Positions 33,272 to 48,200 of a DNA stretch of 64,000 nt are shown in pieces. Position 1 is the first letter of the stretch. Each line of letters starts with the position of its first letter. Source of the DNA: Paragorgia papillata. Its lineage: Eukaryota; Cnidaria; Anthozoa; Scleralcyonacea; Coralliidae. The position numbers and the translations under genes were made by a program. The notes below the pieces were generated by a model that was not told the DNA's origin, did not search any database, and saw only the letters and a program-made list of their open reading frames with translations. The DNA lies in contig JAWNZC010000337.1 in the NCBI GenBank assembly GCA_035771165.1, forward strand, positions 62,001 to 126,000. Reading direction: 5' to 3'.

Positions 33272-36200
33272 AAACAGCAACAACAACAACAAAAACAGCA
33301 ACAAGAAGAACAACAAAAAGAACAAACAACAACAACAGCAGCGGAAAAACAGCAACAAGAAACATGCAGCAACAACAGCAGCAAAAACAACAAACATGCA
33401 GCAGCAAAACACAGTAAAAACAACAACAACAACAAAAACAGTAAAAACAACAACAGCAGCAACAGCAGCAAAAACAGTAAAAACAACAGCAGCAGCAGCA
33501 AACACAACAAACATGCAGCAGCAAAAAACAGAAAAAACAACAACACCGCCGTCCTTGCATGGCTAGCAATAACAAAAGCAAGCAATGTACGGAATTCGGA
33601 ACATTCTCCCAACGAAGTAACGTATATTTACAAAGCTTCGAAAAGTGAACACAACAAAAAGTTATGGGGCAATTCTGTACAAAAGACATACATCTAAATG
33701 ATTCCACGGAAGCGCTACTGTCTCAAGACTTTGGTGATGAATGTTTGAGATTGAAGCTAATATGTCGTTTCTCTGCGTATTTCATTACACTATAACTCAC
33801 CTGTTTGTAAAAGTAATCGAAAGCTACTGGATCTTCTCGAAGTAAGAAATGTATGTCTTTTGGAGCAAAACTGTAAGTTGAAAGAGAAACAAGGCGAGTT
33901 ACTAAGTGGTGGTAAAATTAATTAAATGATACTCTTTGAAGCGCAACATATCAACATTGACTTATCAACCACAACAATGACTTATTCGGTTTTCACTGAT
34001 GTAGTAAATTGGTTGATATGACTCAATCTAAAATTAGTTCATCACGCTCGTTATTTATACAGATCATCATCATGATCTTCATAATAGCACCGATCTCTAT
34101 ATAAACTGGATAGGGCATTCCTTAAGGCCGTAGTCAACAATTTCGTCGTCGCCATCTTACGTAGTGGAACACATGACACATTGCGGCCTTAGAACTTGTA
34201 CCCAATCCCAAGGTTGACAGGCAAAAGCAATCTTGATGTCAGCACGGTCAGGTTTACTGGGGCACAGAACATAAAGTAATTCTGTGCCGGGGGAGTCGGA
34301 AAAGCCGTAAAGCAAACAACAAATGGTGCGGTTTAGTTTTCGTTTTCCAACAACAAATATAGTGAAAAGATGACCAGTATACACAACACGAGATATTATT
34401 ATGTCATTAAAATTACTATGAAAGGTACAATTCAAGACTTAGAATTAAATTCTTCGTAGATTTTATAAACTTTTTCTAGTTTTGCGAATCGTGGACTAAA
34501 AACAACGAAATTTAAAACTTTCACAACTCGTTAATACAAACAAGTGCAAGAAATTAGCGTCTTAAACCTAATTGAGTACTTCTTGTGTCATTACATTCGT
34601 TTAAATTTTTAAGTGACTTTTTTTTAATCTGATTTCAATCTTTCTTAGATTGAAGCTTATGAACTTTAGTGGCTTATGTAGTGGTCACGTCATCATACAG
34701 CTGGCACGCAAAATTCGAACCCATGTCCTATCCAGTTTTATTGAGATCAGTGCAGCATAGTCGTTCTCATTGCCATCTTTCCCATCGTCATTGTTATCAC
34801 CATCATCTTCAACTTGATCGTCTTGATATAATGGTCAGGGCCGCCGAGAGAAATTGTGGGGCCCGGGGCAAATTATCGATTTGGGGCCACTGATGACGTA
34901 ACATGGGTCAATGGGGGGGGGGGGGGCTGGCTGATGACGTCACACGTCAAAGGGTCGTGTCTACGTGTTCTCAATTGGTCCCCTGGGAAGGCTAAAAATG
35001 AAGTTAGTGTTACTACTGATTTTTACGCTTTCTGGGCCTCATGTTTTCTTGCGTCAAAAACTCAAACCTCAAAAATTTTTAGGGGCCCCTTTTCAAGTTG
35101 GGTGCCCGGGGCAACTTGCCTCTCTAGCCCCCCCCCCCGGCGGCCCTGATAATGGACGTCATTATAATCATTGTTTTCATTGTTACCACGTCATCATGAT
35201 GATCATCGTCATCATCGCCGCAAGTCACTATCGTTCTTGCCGTCACTGGGAGGAATCCGATCGTTACAACAATTGTATATCACTGACTACAACTTACACT
35301 AGAAGAAGCTTGCATAACCAAGTTGAGCTGCTGCAATTTCTTTTCAAGTAAATCTGAGAAATAAGATAAATTATCAGATATTATTACTGGTAACATGTAA
35401 CACAATCATTAGTTAACGAGCCGTTACAACCTGGTTTGTATATATCGGTGACGGTTGCAGAAAACATTGCTATAAAAAAAACTATATTCTATCGCGCGAC
35501 TTCATCGCCGACAGTCGTCAACGACAAGTGAAACACGTCCTCGTAGATTGCAAACCTAGCCCAAGTTGTAACTCGTAATTAACTCATTCAAGTGCAACTA
35601 GTACCTACCAAGTCTCGGAAAAATGACTTTAAAAACAGTAATAACAAGAGAGCATAAACGTAAGAGGGGAATGTATTGTAATGGGTCTAGTTCTATCCTA
35701 ATTCCTAGATCTTGCGAGATAATCCTCGCACGTAACTCGCGACATGTATATTACATCATATATACTAACAGGCGTTTTAGAAAAGATAAAACTGGTTTTT
35801 TTGTTCAAGAGGAGTCTTGACTATCTTCAATTCTTGAGTAAAACCTTTAATGAAGCGTCCTTGTAATACAATTCTTCAGTTCTTCTACAAGATGTAGTTC
35901 AGTACTTTTGCCGACATTTTGTTTTCGCGAGAGGAATATGCACACGTTAGGTGTATGATAATAATAAATTAGGGGAATTAGGATAGAACTAGGCCATTGC
36001 TATATACATTCCCTCTCTTATCTTTATGCTCTCTTGGTAATAATCAATAAAAAATGGATAATACGGTAAGGTATATAGAGAAAACCTGAGCACGAAATTA
36101 TAAGTGTAACAGGTGCAAACTGGCACTGAATTTGAATCTCTGTAATGTTGTCATTTTACAACAACTACCGTTCTATAATGGGCTTGTGTCACCCCCACGT

Positions 36201-39200
36201 GCCCCTGACCTCCGCCTTATTGTGATTGGTCGGTTAGCGTTTGAGGGCAAAACATTTTGCCCTCAAATGCTATAACTGACCAATCACAGCACGATCGGAA
36301 ATGGCGGCTGTCGAGGCTCGCGAAATACGGGCTGATCCGCGTATTAGCTACGTATGCGTAGAACGAATATCTTGCGTGTAAACGTCATCAATACACGGCC
36401 GACAACTCACTTGAGCCAGCACGCACGTGGACTGCGAACTGCCCCATGAAAGTGGCCGATTTTCTATGCGATTTTCGATCGTGTAAGGCAGAGATCAAGG
36501 TCACGTGGGGGATACACACCGTTTAGTATATATTTGCTGAGCTTCCGTCTTGTGAACTCGGTCTAAAAGCTCAGCAAATAAATAAAAAACAACTTGTGTA
36601 TTTCACCGACCTACCTTGAATTATACAATTATCGCCATGAAAACCTCCAAATAATTAACTACCGTTCTCTTTGTCAAAGAATACAGTACATTGTTAAAAG
36701 ACCTTTACCTGAGAAGCACGTTCATTTCCTTGTACATAAGAATCATTCAAGCTTTGGGTAGCTTGCAACACCAAAGAAAACCGGTCAAGCTTTTTTAACC
36801 CTATTTTCTCACCAAGGGAGGAGAACAAGTCCTTGAAAACAATTAAAACAAAATATTCATATTAGACATGATATAAAGGGGCAAAGAGACCAGTTTTATA
36901 GAATCTACAGCCATTATCGTGCAGGTTTGCTAGGAATATCCCAAACTCATTAAGGATTCATGATATAATCAGCCAATTACAATAGTTCATTCAATCACCC
37001 GATTGAAGTTGGATACTCCAGTAAAACATGCTAAAATCATATACCACCCAAGATATTAGATGAGAACCGGTGTTCATCTAATTCTTAAGATCTTAATTAT
37101 CTATGCAAAATAAACAAGTTGCTGTATGAATAAATTTTACACACATGCTCATGAATAAAATCTCATGAAGGTTTATTTTAATTGCATTTTTCAATTGAAA
37201 TCGCTCGATTGAGATGCCATATCAACAACTCGTTTATCGTGTTTCATCAGGGGAATCCAAACACTCGAAAACAATAAAACTACTCGGCCTTCGGTCTCGT
37301 GGTTACATCATGTTTTCTCGTGTTTGGACACTCAAACTCGTTGTTGATATATTACATAATGGACTGCAACATCGAATCGAAGCTAAACTCATCAGAAACC
37401 ATACCTTGACGGTAGTTCCCGGATTGTAAAGAAACGATCTGGTCTGCCCATTTTCAAGGAAAATCTTCAGCACATTGGGAATAAGTGGTAGGGAAGACTG
37501 AAAACAAAAAAAAAAATCAAATATTTAACAAATATTTCAGAGAAGCAGTGTTTATCAAAATTAAAACACGTACAATAAAAACCAACTGTTTTAGACCCAT
37601 AAAAAGACTTGATAATTAATAATAATATTAATTAATAATAGTAAGTTAATTGTTTCTTGGGGGAGCACGGGTGGCGTGTGCTGTTAGGGCGCTGCCTCTC
37701 ACCAATAGTTAAGTCCGGTTAGACGGAGTTAGTACTTGGATGGGTGACCGTCTGGGAATAACCCCGTTCTCGAACTTGGACCATGTGAGTAGAGTTTACA
37801 AGGTTTGAGTACTCAGAGAATACTCCGCAAAATCAACGCCATCTGGGATAGGAGTGGCGCCCACCCCTGGCTTAGGGTAGTAGCCAATGAAAGAGGAGCC
37901 TTCTGGCTCCTCCGACTACGGTCGACCAATAGTATAGTATAGTACTTGTTTCTTTATAATAACATACCCGTCTGAGTGGAAGAGTTGGAGGTGATCCCAC
38001 GTACTGTACGAGAACAGGGGCTTCGGCAAAACGAACACTGACAGGATTTGATCTTCTTCTCTCTCTGGTGGTACGACTCATTATGGAAGATTTTCGTTGA
38101 CCCTAAAAAATGAAAACAATTCTTACAACTTAACCATACACGTCATTTATATGACCAAACAAGACTATATTTATTTCTAACTATGTTGTACAACAATATA
38201 TAATAAATAGAAAAGGTACTGACTCCTGAAATAACCATATAGACTAGAGAAGCTTTCTGCTGATTACGTAATACCAAACTGGTTACTAAGGGGCTGCGGT
38301 TTAAATGAGCCGGGCTAAAGGCAGATTTCTAGTTCTCGCACGAAGCAACTCGTAGCTCGCTGCGAGTACTCGCACGGTTCCACTTCCACTGTACTTCTAC
38401 CAAACGCAGTTCGTTCAGATAACTCGCGGCTGATGAAGCGATAGCCGAGTTTTTTTAACAAACTTCGAGGTGTTTGGATATGCTGATGAAGCATTCTTCT
38501 GAGTGTTTGATATAGCATCTCGCACAAATCGGTATTTTAAGAGAAAATCGAGGTGAGAGAAAATCGACACGGTAATGATTTCCTTTGCGCAGTTTTCCTC
38601 ATGAATTATTAACGATTTTGAAATGTTGACATAATTTGATTTGATTGGTTTATTTACTGCGAGTACTTGCCGCAAGTAAAAAATAGTTCAAAATTTCCAA
38701 CAATCTTCCACGAGGGCTAATACACTCGCAGCGAGCGCGAGGACTGGAAATCCGCCTTAACTCGTGTAACAAAATTCTTTCCTCTCCAGAAAGCTGAGAT
38801 TTGAATTATCGTTAGAATTTGTTTCCATCTAAACTAAATCAATTCTTATTTGCAAATTTAGTTTAGGTGAGCTTCAAAACCGCAATACGATCTTAATCAA
38901 ACGAGTCAGCCTGCACGGTTAACCGGGCTAGCCCAGTTCATGTGAACAACCCTAAATTTTCAAAGCACTTATTAAAGGTGTTTGGAACTAATCTTATTTC
39001 TGTTAATTCACAAACATTTTAGTTGTTACTTGAAGTCTTAGATGTATGATACGTTGAATTCCATTCCATATTTGTAAATAGAATAAAATTTATAATATTA
39101 ACAAGATAAACCTACCAGATTTTTCACATCCTGTACGTCATCATTAGCAATTACTTCAAGACATAACTCGTGAGTGTATTGCCTATAATTGGAACAAATT

Positions 39201-42200
39201 TTTTTTAACTGTTTAGAAGTTAGTATACCATCTAAACAAGCACCAACATACTTCAAAAACAAAGAACTGTAAAAAATAGCAACATAATAATAATAATAAT
39301 AATAATAATTTATTCAATTTATATTGCGCATTTATCAACCTTACAATTTTCAAATGCGCATTACAAGTATCAAGAAATCCAGTATAAAAAACCCAATTAC
39401 AATTTACAGTAAATTACAATCCTAACACAACTACAGTAAAAATTAAATAATAATAATAGTAAGGATAGATTCATGACAAATGTATCCTAATACGTCCAAG
39501 CATTATTACTTTCACTAATACTACAACGTTCATATTTAGACATTGTTGCCATGAAAGTATTTATAAAGATAACTTTATCTCATTGTGTTTCCACACTAAG
39601 CAATCACCCTTTTAATTCAGCTTATTACCCTGGATAGACCACAATGCATTGCGAATTCAAGATGGCGCCGCTATTGGTGAAAAGGTCCCTTTAGTGTTTG
39701 GGGTTTGAAAAATGACCAGAATACGAAACCGTGACACCCTCCTCCCTGGAAAAATGGGGCAAAAGCGAAAAAACATTGGACAGTTTCGCCGTTATACTGC
39801 TTAGAAACAACAGTGTAAAAAATAGAGTGCTGCGTGGACAGTGGCACTGCCGCAATGTTAGTGGTTTGGTACAGAACACGTAAAGTTCACTACCTGCATT
39901 TTTAAGGCAATTTTATATTTGAAAAGAATTTAAAAAAAAATAGTAATCTTTTTTGTTAAAGTGTTCATGAAACGAAAATTAAGTTTGTCTTATTTTAAAG
40001 ACAGAATAACATCATTTGCAGTTTTTTATTTCCTTGCTTCGTTGTTGAGATATTTCAGTTTGTTTGATATGTGAAACTAACCGGGGAAGATTATATATCT
40101 TTGCTATTATTAAACGGAATCTGTTGAAAATGTATATTTTTGTTGTTGTTGTAAGAGAAAAACACACACATAATATTGCTTCCAATGGAAGTGATTCCAT
40201 CTGATAATAGCAAAGATATAAGGTAAGTCATTATGCACGTTGTGACGTCACTGGTTAGTTTCGCTAATAAAACAAACTGTGATATCTTAAAAACAAAGCA
40301 AGGAAACAAAAAACTGCAAAAGATGTTACTTTGTCATTTTAAAAGTACTTTCAAATAAGACAAATTTAATTTTCGTTTCATAAGCACTTTAAAATATTTT
40401 TCCTTGAGGGGGTTTGTAACGCCAGCAACACAACATCTCAACACATGCCAGCATACTTGTAAAACAGTAAATACAATAGACCTGAGGAAAACTGCGAGGA
40501 AAATAACAACATATCGAGCAACAATAATTTTACGGAATATTAGCAATGCATGGCTCCGGACTCGCCCACAAGGCTCGCACTTTCGCCGCTCGCCAACCCC
40601 TCGGGCCTCGGCTGAACAAAAAATCCCGGATGTACCCCTGGTTGAACCTCGGCTAATATTAGAACAGTAAAAGTTTAATAATTTGATTGCGCTGAAAGAC
40701 AAACATGCGGTAATTGCTCGACTTTTTTTTTAAATAAAGTTTGTTGCAAGGTACGTAAGGTTTGTTGTCAAATATACAGTTGACTTTCCATATAAACTCC
40801 CAGAATGGCGCCACATAGACTACGGGTGGTAAAATACAAAATTAAAATGAACTGTTTTACTTAAAAACAGCATTATTGTGACAGCGTTGGATTCAGGGTT
40901 AGGTTCAGGATTAGGATTATGGTTTAAGTTTAATCGTATTTAGAATTCGGAATGTTTATAGGGAAACCATTGAAACTTGAAACAACGTATTTTTCTTCTG
41001 TACAGCGTTATTTTAAGAGCTAAAATGTTTTTCTGGGCTGCCCACGATAAAACCTGATTTTTTTTGTCACTTGAACTGACTTCTCCAAATGACAACATTT
41101 TCAAATATCACATTTCATTTTCAAATATCAGGCATTAACACGCTTGTATATCTCGAGATACATATTGACCACCAAATTTCATACTGTTGGTTTATAATTC
41201 ACTAGGTTCTTAATCCCTTACACTTTTGTGGCCATCACTGACCATCAGTGGTCGCCATATAGTCGACGTGTTGGTTACATGTTGCTGGCTCGATAGCTTG
41301 TCTTGGACAATGTAACGTCGTCACTCGGTAATCATCGCCGAAGATTCGTGGAGTACTCGTATTATCGAAAACATTTAACTTTTAGCAGTGAGAACTAGCA
41401 ATCAAAATATGTCGCATTTACAAGCAATTCTTGACATAAAGAAGGCTTTTCAAGAATTTCAAGGCAATACTTATTTTCAAGGTAATCTCCCGTGTCTCAC
41501 TCAGTGTATTTATTTTAGTGTTGTGCAGTTCTTCACTTCAAGAGCATAAGTTAACAACGCAATATCCAGCGGTGGACATATGCATGCATGCGTTACATGC
41601 CTATTTTTTATACATTTAACTTAAGAAACAGTTCTCTCCACAGGCTTGAACTAACCATGGTGGCATTTTGCCATAGAACAGTGACTGAGTATTGTAGAAC
41701 AATTGCTGAGTATTGTTCCAAGGCAAAATGGCCAGTCAAAGCCTGCCGTCCCAGTACCGCTCCCTGTCATAAATAATGACCATGGTTCTTACACGGAAAA
41801 TATCGACAAAAAGCTTCAGAAGCATTGAACTAGAAGAAACCCACTTACTTGATTCGAAGGATGACATCAGCCTGGGGAAGATCACGGACATCTTCACCAT
41901 TAATTTTGAGAATTTGATCATTAGCGTGCAGCTTTCCTGCCGATGGTCCATCTAATGTAAATAAAACAGACAAAACATTATTATGTAAAGAAAACAGACA
42001 AAACATTATTATGTAAATAAAACAGACAAAACATTATTATGTAAATAAAACAGACAAAACATTATTAGTAAAACTGATTAACTCCTTGGCGCCCGATAAC
42101 TCTCCCCTTGACGGGTAAAATCGTCTGGCGATAGCCAGAGTAACATACTAAAGGCTGCATCGTTCCAAAAGAAACGATACAAGCTACCCTGCGAGCAGAG

Positions 42201-45200
42201 CCTTCCTTTCCTTATTTCTTCGCTGAGAGAGAGAGAGAGAGAGGAAGAAAAGAAGGCTATGCTGTATTCGTGTTCGGCTTCGTCCAAGATTTAGGACGAA
42301 GTAACCCGTTTAAGACCCGTTTAACTGGCTCTTATTTTGTTTTCTGCTCTGACTTGGGCTGGGTTCGAGATCGTAACCAAGCAACTGACACGCATGTACA
42401 ATGGCGACCATGAATACAGCAGAGCCTTCTTTTCTTCCTCTCTCTCAGCGAAGAAATACTAAGGAAAAGAAGGGTCTGCTCGTGGGGTAGATACAGGCGC
42501 GAAAGGGTTAAGTATGCACTACTATGCAGCTTCGAGGGTTTTCCCCAGGGTACTCGGGTTTAACTCCCTCCGTAAAATCAACACTTAGACCTTATACAGG
42601 ATCTTTACAAAGGGGCTCATGGTTCTCATTTGACCAATTTCTTAATAGTTGTAACAATTATTTTGTCAATAATTTGTTAGGTCAAAATTGAAATGCAACT
42701 GAGACAATCATTAAAATTGGTCATTTAACCTGTCAGTTTTTACATTTAAGACCTAACTTGATAACCTTTTTTTCTTAAAGATTTAAAGTTTTGCATTGCA
42801 ATTAATGTACAATTCAGAAAATAGTTTGCGGAGACGTCATGTATTTTAAGGATTTTTTGTATAATAATACTGCAATAGTTTTTTAATTTACGCAGGGCCC
42901 CTCAAATGAACCCCCCCTTGCTAAAATAAAGTAGAAATTCAAAGCTGAGCTTTGTGTAACATCAACTAATTTCTCACCCAGCTTAGTTACAAGAACGAAA
43001 CTATAATCCTTACACCCAGGACTGAAAGTAGGAAACAAAAATTTTATGCAACATGTCATTAATTAGTAATTACATGCACTTTGGGATAAATAGCCCTCAT
43101 TTATTTTCAAAAACATTAAAATCAATTTCTTAATGTTTTTTTTGAAAACTAACTTGGGCTATTTATCACAAATTGCATGAAAAGTGCATGTAATTACTAA
43201 TTAATGACATGTTACATAAAATTTTTGTTTCCTACTTTCAGCTACCCTGGGTACCAGAGGCTACATAATAAGAAGCTAGTTCCAGAGTCATCCTCAGAAG
43301 AAAATCAACAAAGCACGCCAAACAATAGTTGAAAACCGCTTACCTTCTGCTACTGATCTAATCAACACAGGCTTCTCACTACCAGCAACAAAACCAAAGC
43401 CTAGAACAAAAAAATAATGTTTTTCATTATAAAATGAATTAATAATGTGTTGCTCCGAGTGACGAACCATACCGGACAAGTAGAGGAAACTCTACTTGGC
43501 CCGGCTGGGATTCGAACCCGCGACTTTCGGTTTACTATAGTCCGATGCTCTACCGACTGAGCTACAGGTCAAGTTGGGAATGATAGTACTTGGCTATTTG
43601 ATATTTCGAAAAAAAGACTAGTTTCTTCAATATCTAGACAACAGTCTTCATTCGAAAAAATTAGTCAACCTGCTCCAACAATTCTCCTTATATACGAATC
43701 AAGATAAATAGTACATTGCAAAGATTTTCAAATGAACAGCCGCATTTTTTAAAGTGCATATACGAGAATTTTCATTTCTTTTCTAAACATCGGCCGTATC
43801 GAGACGATTCTAACGATGTATAACACATCTTAAATGGATAAAAACTTCTTGAGATATCTTGCATCAAACATGAGTTTTTCAAAACATGGCCGGGAGAAAA
43901 GAGTCTGAGTCCGAATAACGCTGATGACGTCAAATCGGGACAAGCTGTAATCGACGACTACAGTTGTTTAGTTGTTTTAAGATCCAGATGTAGACATTGT
44001 CACAAAACACAGAGTAATCGATAATTTTCTGCAGCCTGTCTCTCCAAATTATAGGTATACAACTGTTGTCGTCCGACAGCTTGTCCCGATTTGACGTCAT
44101 CACCATTACTCATGGTACTCATGGCCGATTTTTAGAAAAAAAATGACAATTCTCGTATATGCACTTTAAGAATTATAAGGGAGCTTTCCATTTACACAGT
44201 TAGACCGGTCAGTCTGGTAAAATGAAACACGATACGTTTGAGGCTTGGGGCTGTCAGACTGGAAAATTCGGTCCTAATCAAAAGCAAGTCCTGGCCAGAC
44301 TCACCAGTCTGACCATGTAATTGGAAAGCGCCCTAATTAGATACTGTTGTTCAATGTCACAATATATTAATAATACAAGAGAATAAACTTTAGAGGCTGG
44401 CTTAGATTGAGTTGTAGTGTACCGTACTTGTTTTTTTAGTTTGAACAGCTCAAGATGGTCTGATAGTGTTTCGTTTAAGCACCACATTGTTGTGACTACA
44501 TATAACGTTTACTCCAGAGCGACTATCTTTGCCTTAATGCTTCACATGCAGAGCCTAATATGGGGCGGCGCTTAATCAGTTAAATACGGGATCTGTTGTT
44601 GAAATAACTGCATAGACCTTATGCAATACCTCGCCAGAGTACTGGGTTCGACCGTTTTGGTAACATGAAATCGAGGCTGGTAGGTACTGGTTGTGTGTTG
44701 ATTTCACCTTCAACAAGGCTTCAAGATAACATGAAAGGAAAACTGTATGAATTATCCTGCACTGCAAACTGCGAAGCCAGTGAGTTAACTCCGGAAATGG
44801 AGTTGTCCAAATATATATACACGCTATCAGTTTTCCTTACGAATGTTATATTGAAGATTTTTTTGAGCTTCTATTGACCTTATACAATACCCCGCCAGAG
44901 TACTGGGGCGACTGTTTTGAATACATGAAATCGAGGCTGGTAGGGCCACCAAATCCAAATTTATAGAATTTGTTTGCCGAGCTATTTTTTCTGGAGTATG
45001 TGCATAAAAAGGATTCTTATCTCAAAATCTGTTTATAATTTTAACGACACAGAATTCTGTTGTAGTCACTATTGTTTTAAATAACAATATCACGACGTGA
45101 GAGGGCAACAACAGAGACATGGTATTTTCTAAAGATGTCTGCCACGGAGGCAACTCAACTTGTAAACACGAATAATTATATGCATGTTTTGGACAAGCAC

Positions 45201-48200
45201 GTACACGTTTTAAGGATAAAAAAACGCGCTAATATTAGTACAGGTATGAATTTTAAGACCATGCAGATCAGATTTGTTGACCCAATAATCAGAAAAACAA
45301 AACTGTTTGCATGCATGTACAAAAATTGGTCTTCAAAATACTGTATTTTATTATATAAAATAGAGTGGTTTATTGATTTTCCCGTCACTAATAATATCGA
45401 TCTCACATGTGTCGATTATCATGAAACGCATGCTCTATTTTTGTGGGGCCAATAGGACTATTTTTTTTATATACTAAACAGAACAATACATGGATGTTTG
45501 GAAATATGAAATTATTTCTCGTGTTGAACAGAATATCTCACTCGTTCGCTTTGCTCACTTTGCTTTTCGCACATCCATGTATTATTCTCTATATATATTC
45601 AACTGCGTTATATACATATATAGTTATAATCTGTGCTACAATTGACTTTAAGATATAGTCATGTTTAACACCACACGGTTTTATTCGTCGAAAGACAACC
45701 TAGGCCGCAGCAATGGGGCACTGAAATTATTAACCCATTCCTGCATGCCTGAGCTGGCCAAAAACGGCCCCTTTGTATCTTTAATCTGAGATTCACGTAT
45801 TCTTTATAAAAACGGTTTAAACAAGATGTATAAAAATATAAGAATGTTAAACTTGTTATTTCATTTATGAGTGTCGGTGAATATAGTGTGGAATCCAGCA
45901 CTATTCACCTCCACTTCGGTGAATAATTGTTAATTATCTCGAAACTATATATAGTGTTCCCAATGTCGAATCTAGCATTATTACGTAGAAATCTAGCGTT
46001 ATGTTATAAGAGTGGTATATGTAGTACATGTGGTACATGTACGAGCTTGGTGTAATGTGAGAGACGTTTATAGTTAACGTTCGTCAAGCCTACATTCTCA
46101 AAAAACCCGTACAGAGTCACAAGAAGCAGACCTGCAACCTTCTAGTAACTGCATGATTAGACGCTCTATACCATTGACATACTTCAGATGGAGAGTTTTA
46201 AGGTTGCATACTCATATATGCTCCTATAAGCGCGGTAGAGTTTGCATATGAGATGTATATAGTTGAAGTGATATAATGCACAGAGCAGGTATATACGCTT
46301 GCGAGCTTGGTGTAATGTTAGACGTTTAGTACGATAGACCTTCGTCACACGCAATGCCGAGAAAAAAGTTTCTGCATGAGCCCCAAATCTGCAACCTTTT
46401 CGTGATTAGTTAGACGCTCACCATTGAGCTACTGAAACTCGGATGGAGAGCTTGGTCAGAGCCTCAAGCATTATATCGAATCTAACGTTATTTCGAACTG
46501 GAAAGCATCCTCTTGAATCCAGAGAAACACCTGATCCTAATATACCCTTGCTTCAAACTCCCACAATCTCGCATAAATTTTTCATTTCCCTTATTGAAAG
46601 TTCAAGACAGTAGAGCTCTGCGTCTACTTCAATTCAGCAACATACATAACACATGCATTAGATTTCAACGTCGTCAAGTATTTCTAGACTCTTCGTGGAA
46701 TTAGCATCCAACAGACTTCTTTCTATTTCAATGGACGAATATGCAAGTGCCCCCACACATGCATGCATGCATGCAGTTATAACACGTCGCTTTCCTTTGT
46801 AACTTTATTGTGCTTATTTAATTAAAAATACTTTCGTGTTTCCCATCGAGTTATAGAAACAGAAGTAAAAGTATTAAAGAACGAGAGCGGTGAGAACACG
46901 ATCCTAAAGGACGTCGAATATTTCTAAGCTAAAGCCATTTCGAGTTCCCCCACAACTTTGGGTTGCTTCCTCGGGTAGAAGACAAAGAATTTCTCACTCC
47001 AAACTTTTTTACGCTCGTTTTGAGTTAACATTTTCTTTTATAATGTCAAGGTTATACGGTTATGACTTATGAGTAGGATAATTTAGGTTAGTGTTCGATT
47101 GTTGGTTGGGATTAGAATCTGAAATCTTAGAAAACAACTTTAAATGTAGATGTGGCCTAGTATCTGCTCTACCCGAAAAATCACCCTCACTTGGGCACAG
47201 CCGCGTTTCTGTAACTCAATTGGAACTGAAAAAATGTTTTCTTTAAATAACCTGAGAAATAGATCTAAGACTAATTAACTTAAAGAATGTCGTAAGTTAA
47301 ACTCAGAGAAAACTTTCGAACCCACAACCTTCCGAATAATGCCAGCCGGAAAAACATACAGCAAAAACATACGAAAAAAACCCAACTTTACCAACTCAAG
47401 CTGAAAACACTATAATAACATACAAATAACATAAAGAACATAATAATAATATACTATATAGTTTGAAGATCACTGGCGTCACTGCATAGTAACAGCTGTC
47501 CAAAATTGACGTCAACCCCACGCAACCAGCCACTACTCATCACATGAAACACACCACCCACAACTAACTGCCTTTCTGACTTCACCATTATTTATCTAAA
47601 CAATCTGCAAGCTCTGCAAATATCTATATTCTCCTACGTTCAAAGTATTTATATGTACATCAATTATGCAAGAAGTTTCAGGGACTAGATCAGATGAGCA
47701 ATCTCTTTCAAGACAATGCATGCACTAATCTAGATTATCAAATTCCAGCAAACACTACCCATATATATATAGACAAAACAACATCAAAGAGAAGAACAAT
47801 ATGACTAAATTAAGAGTTTATACTTATAACATATTTTAAAGTGCTTAAGCAGTCAAAAACTCGCTTTGCAATAAACTCGTTTACTTGAAAAAACCATAAA
47901 AATCTTAAAGAGTGCTTACTCCTTGATATATTAAGATTTGTTTGATATGCAAACGATCCTCACTTTCACGTAACACTGCGTAATGACTTGCTAAAAAGCC
48001 TGTCTATATGGATTATGTAACGAAATTGTGAAACTGTGCATGTGTGTGTGAGACCAAATGATACTAAAACGTTAGCTTACGATTCGAGTGCCATGATTTA
48101 ATAATCTCAAAGATATACAAGCTTTTTAGTAAGTCATTATGCTGCAGTGTGACGTCAAAGTGAGGGCATTTGCATATCAGACAAATCTTATTAACAAAGC

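Noticed and set aside
32420..33707. Long poly-C/L/V and poly-Q/T/N frames
   Set aside because: Microsatellite translations. The genuine neighbouring coding exons are 32176-32562 and 33801-33870 on the minus strand.
37703..37760. Functional 5S rRNA gene
   Set aside because: Only the promoter-containing part matches 5S. The 5' third is unrelated, and the same chimera recurs at 56545.
43497..43571. Functional tRNA gene
   Set aside because: A and B boxes are good, but the anticodon loop is too large and the acceptor stem has a mismatch; a related tail occurs at 30069-30113, indicating a SINE.
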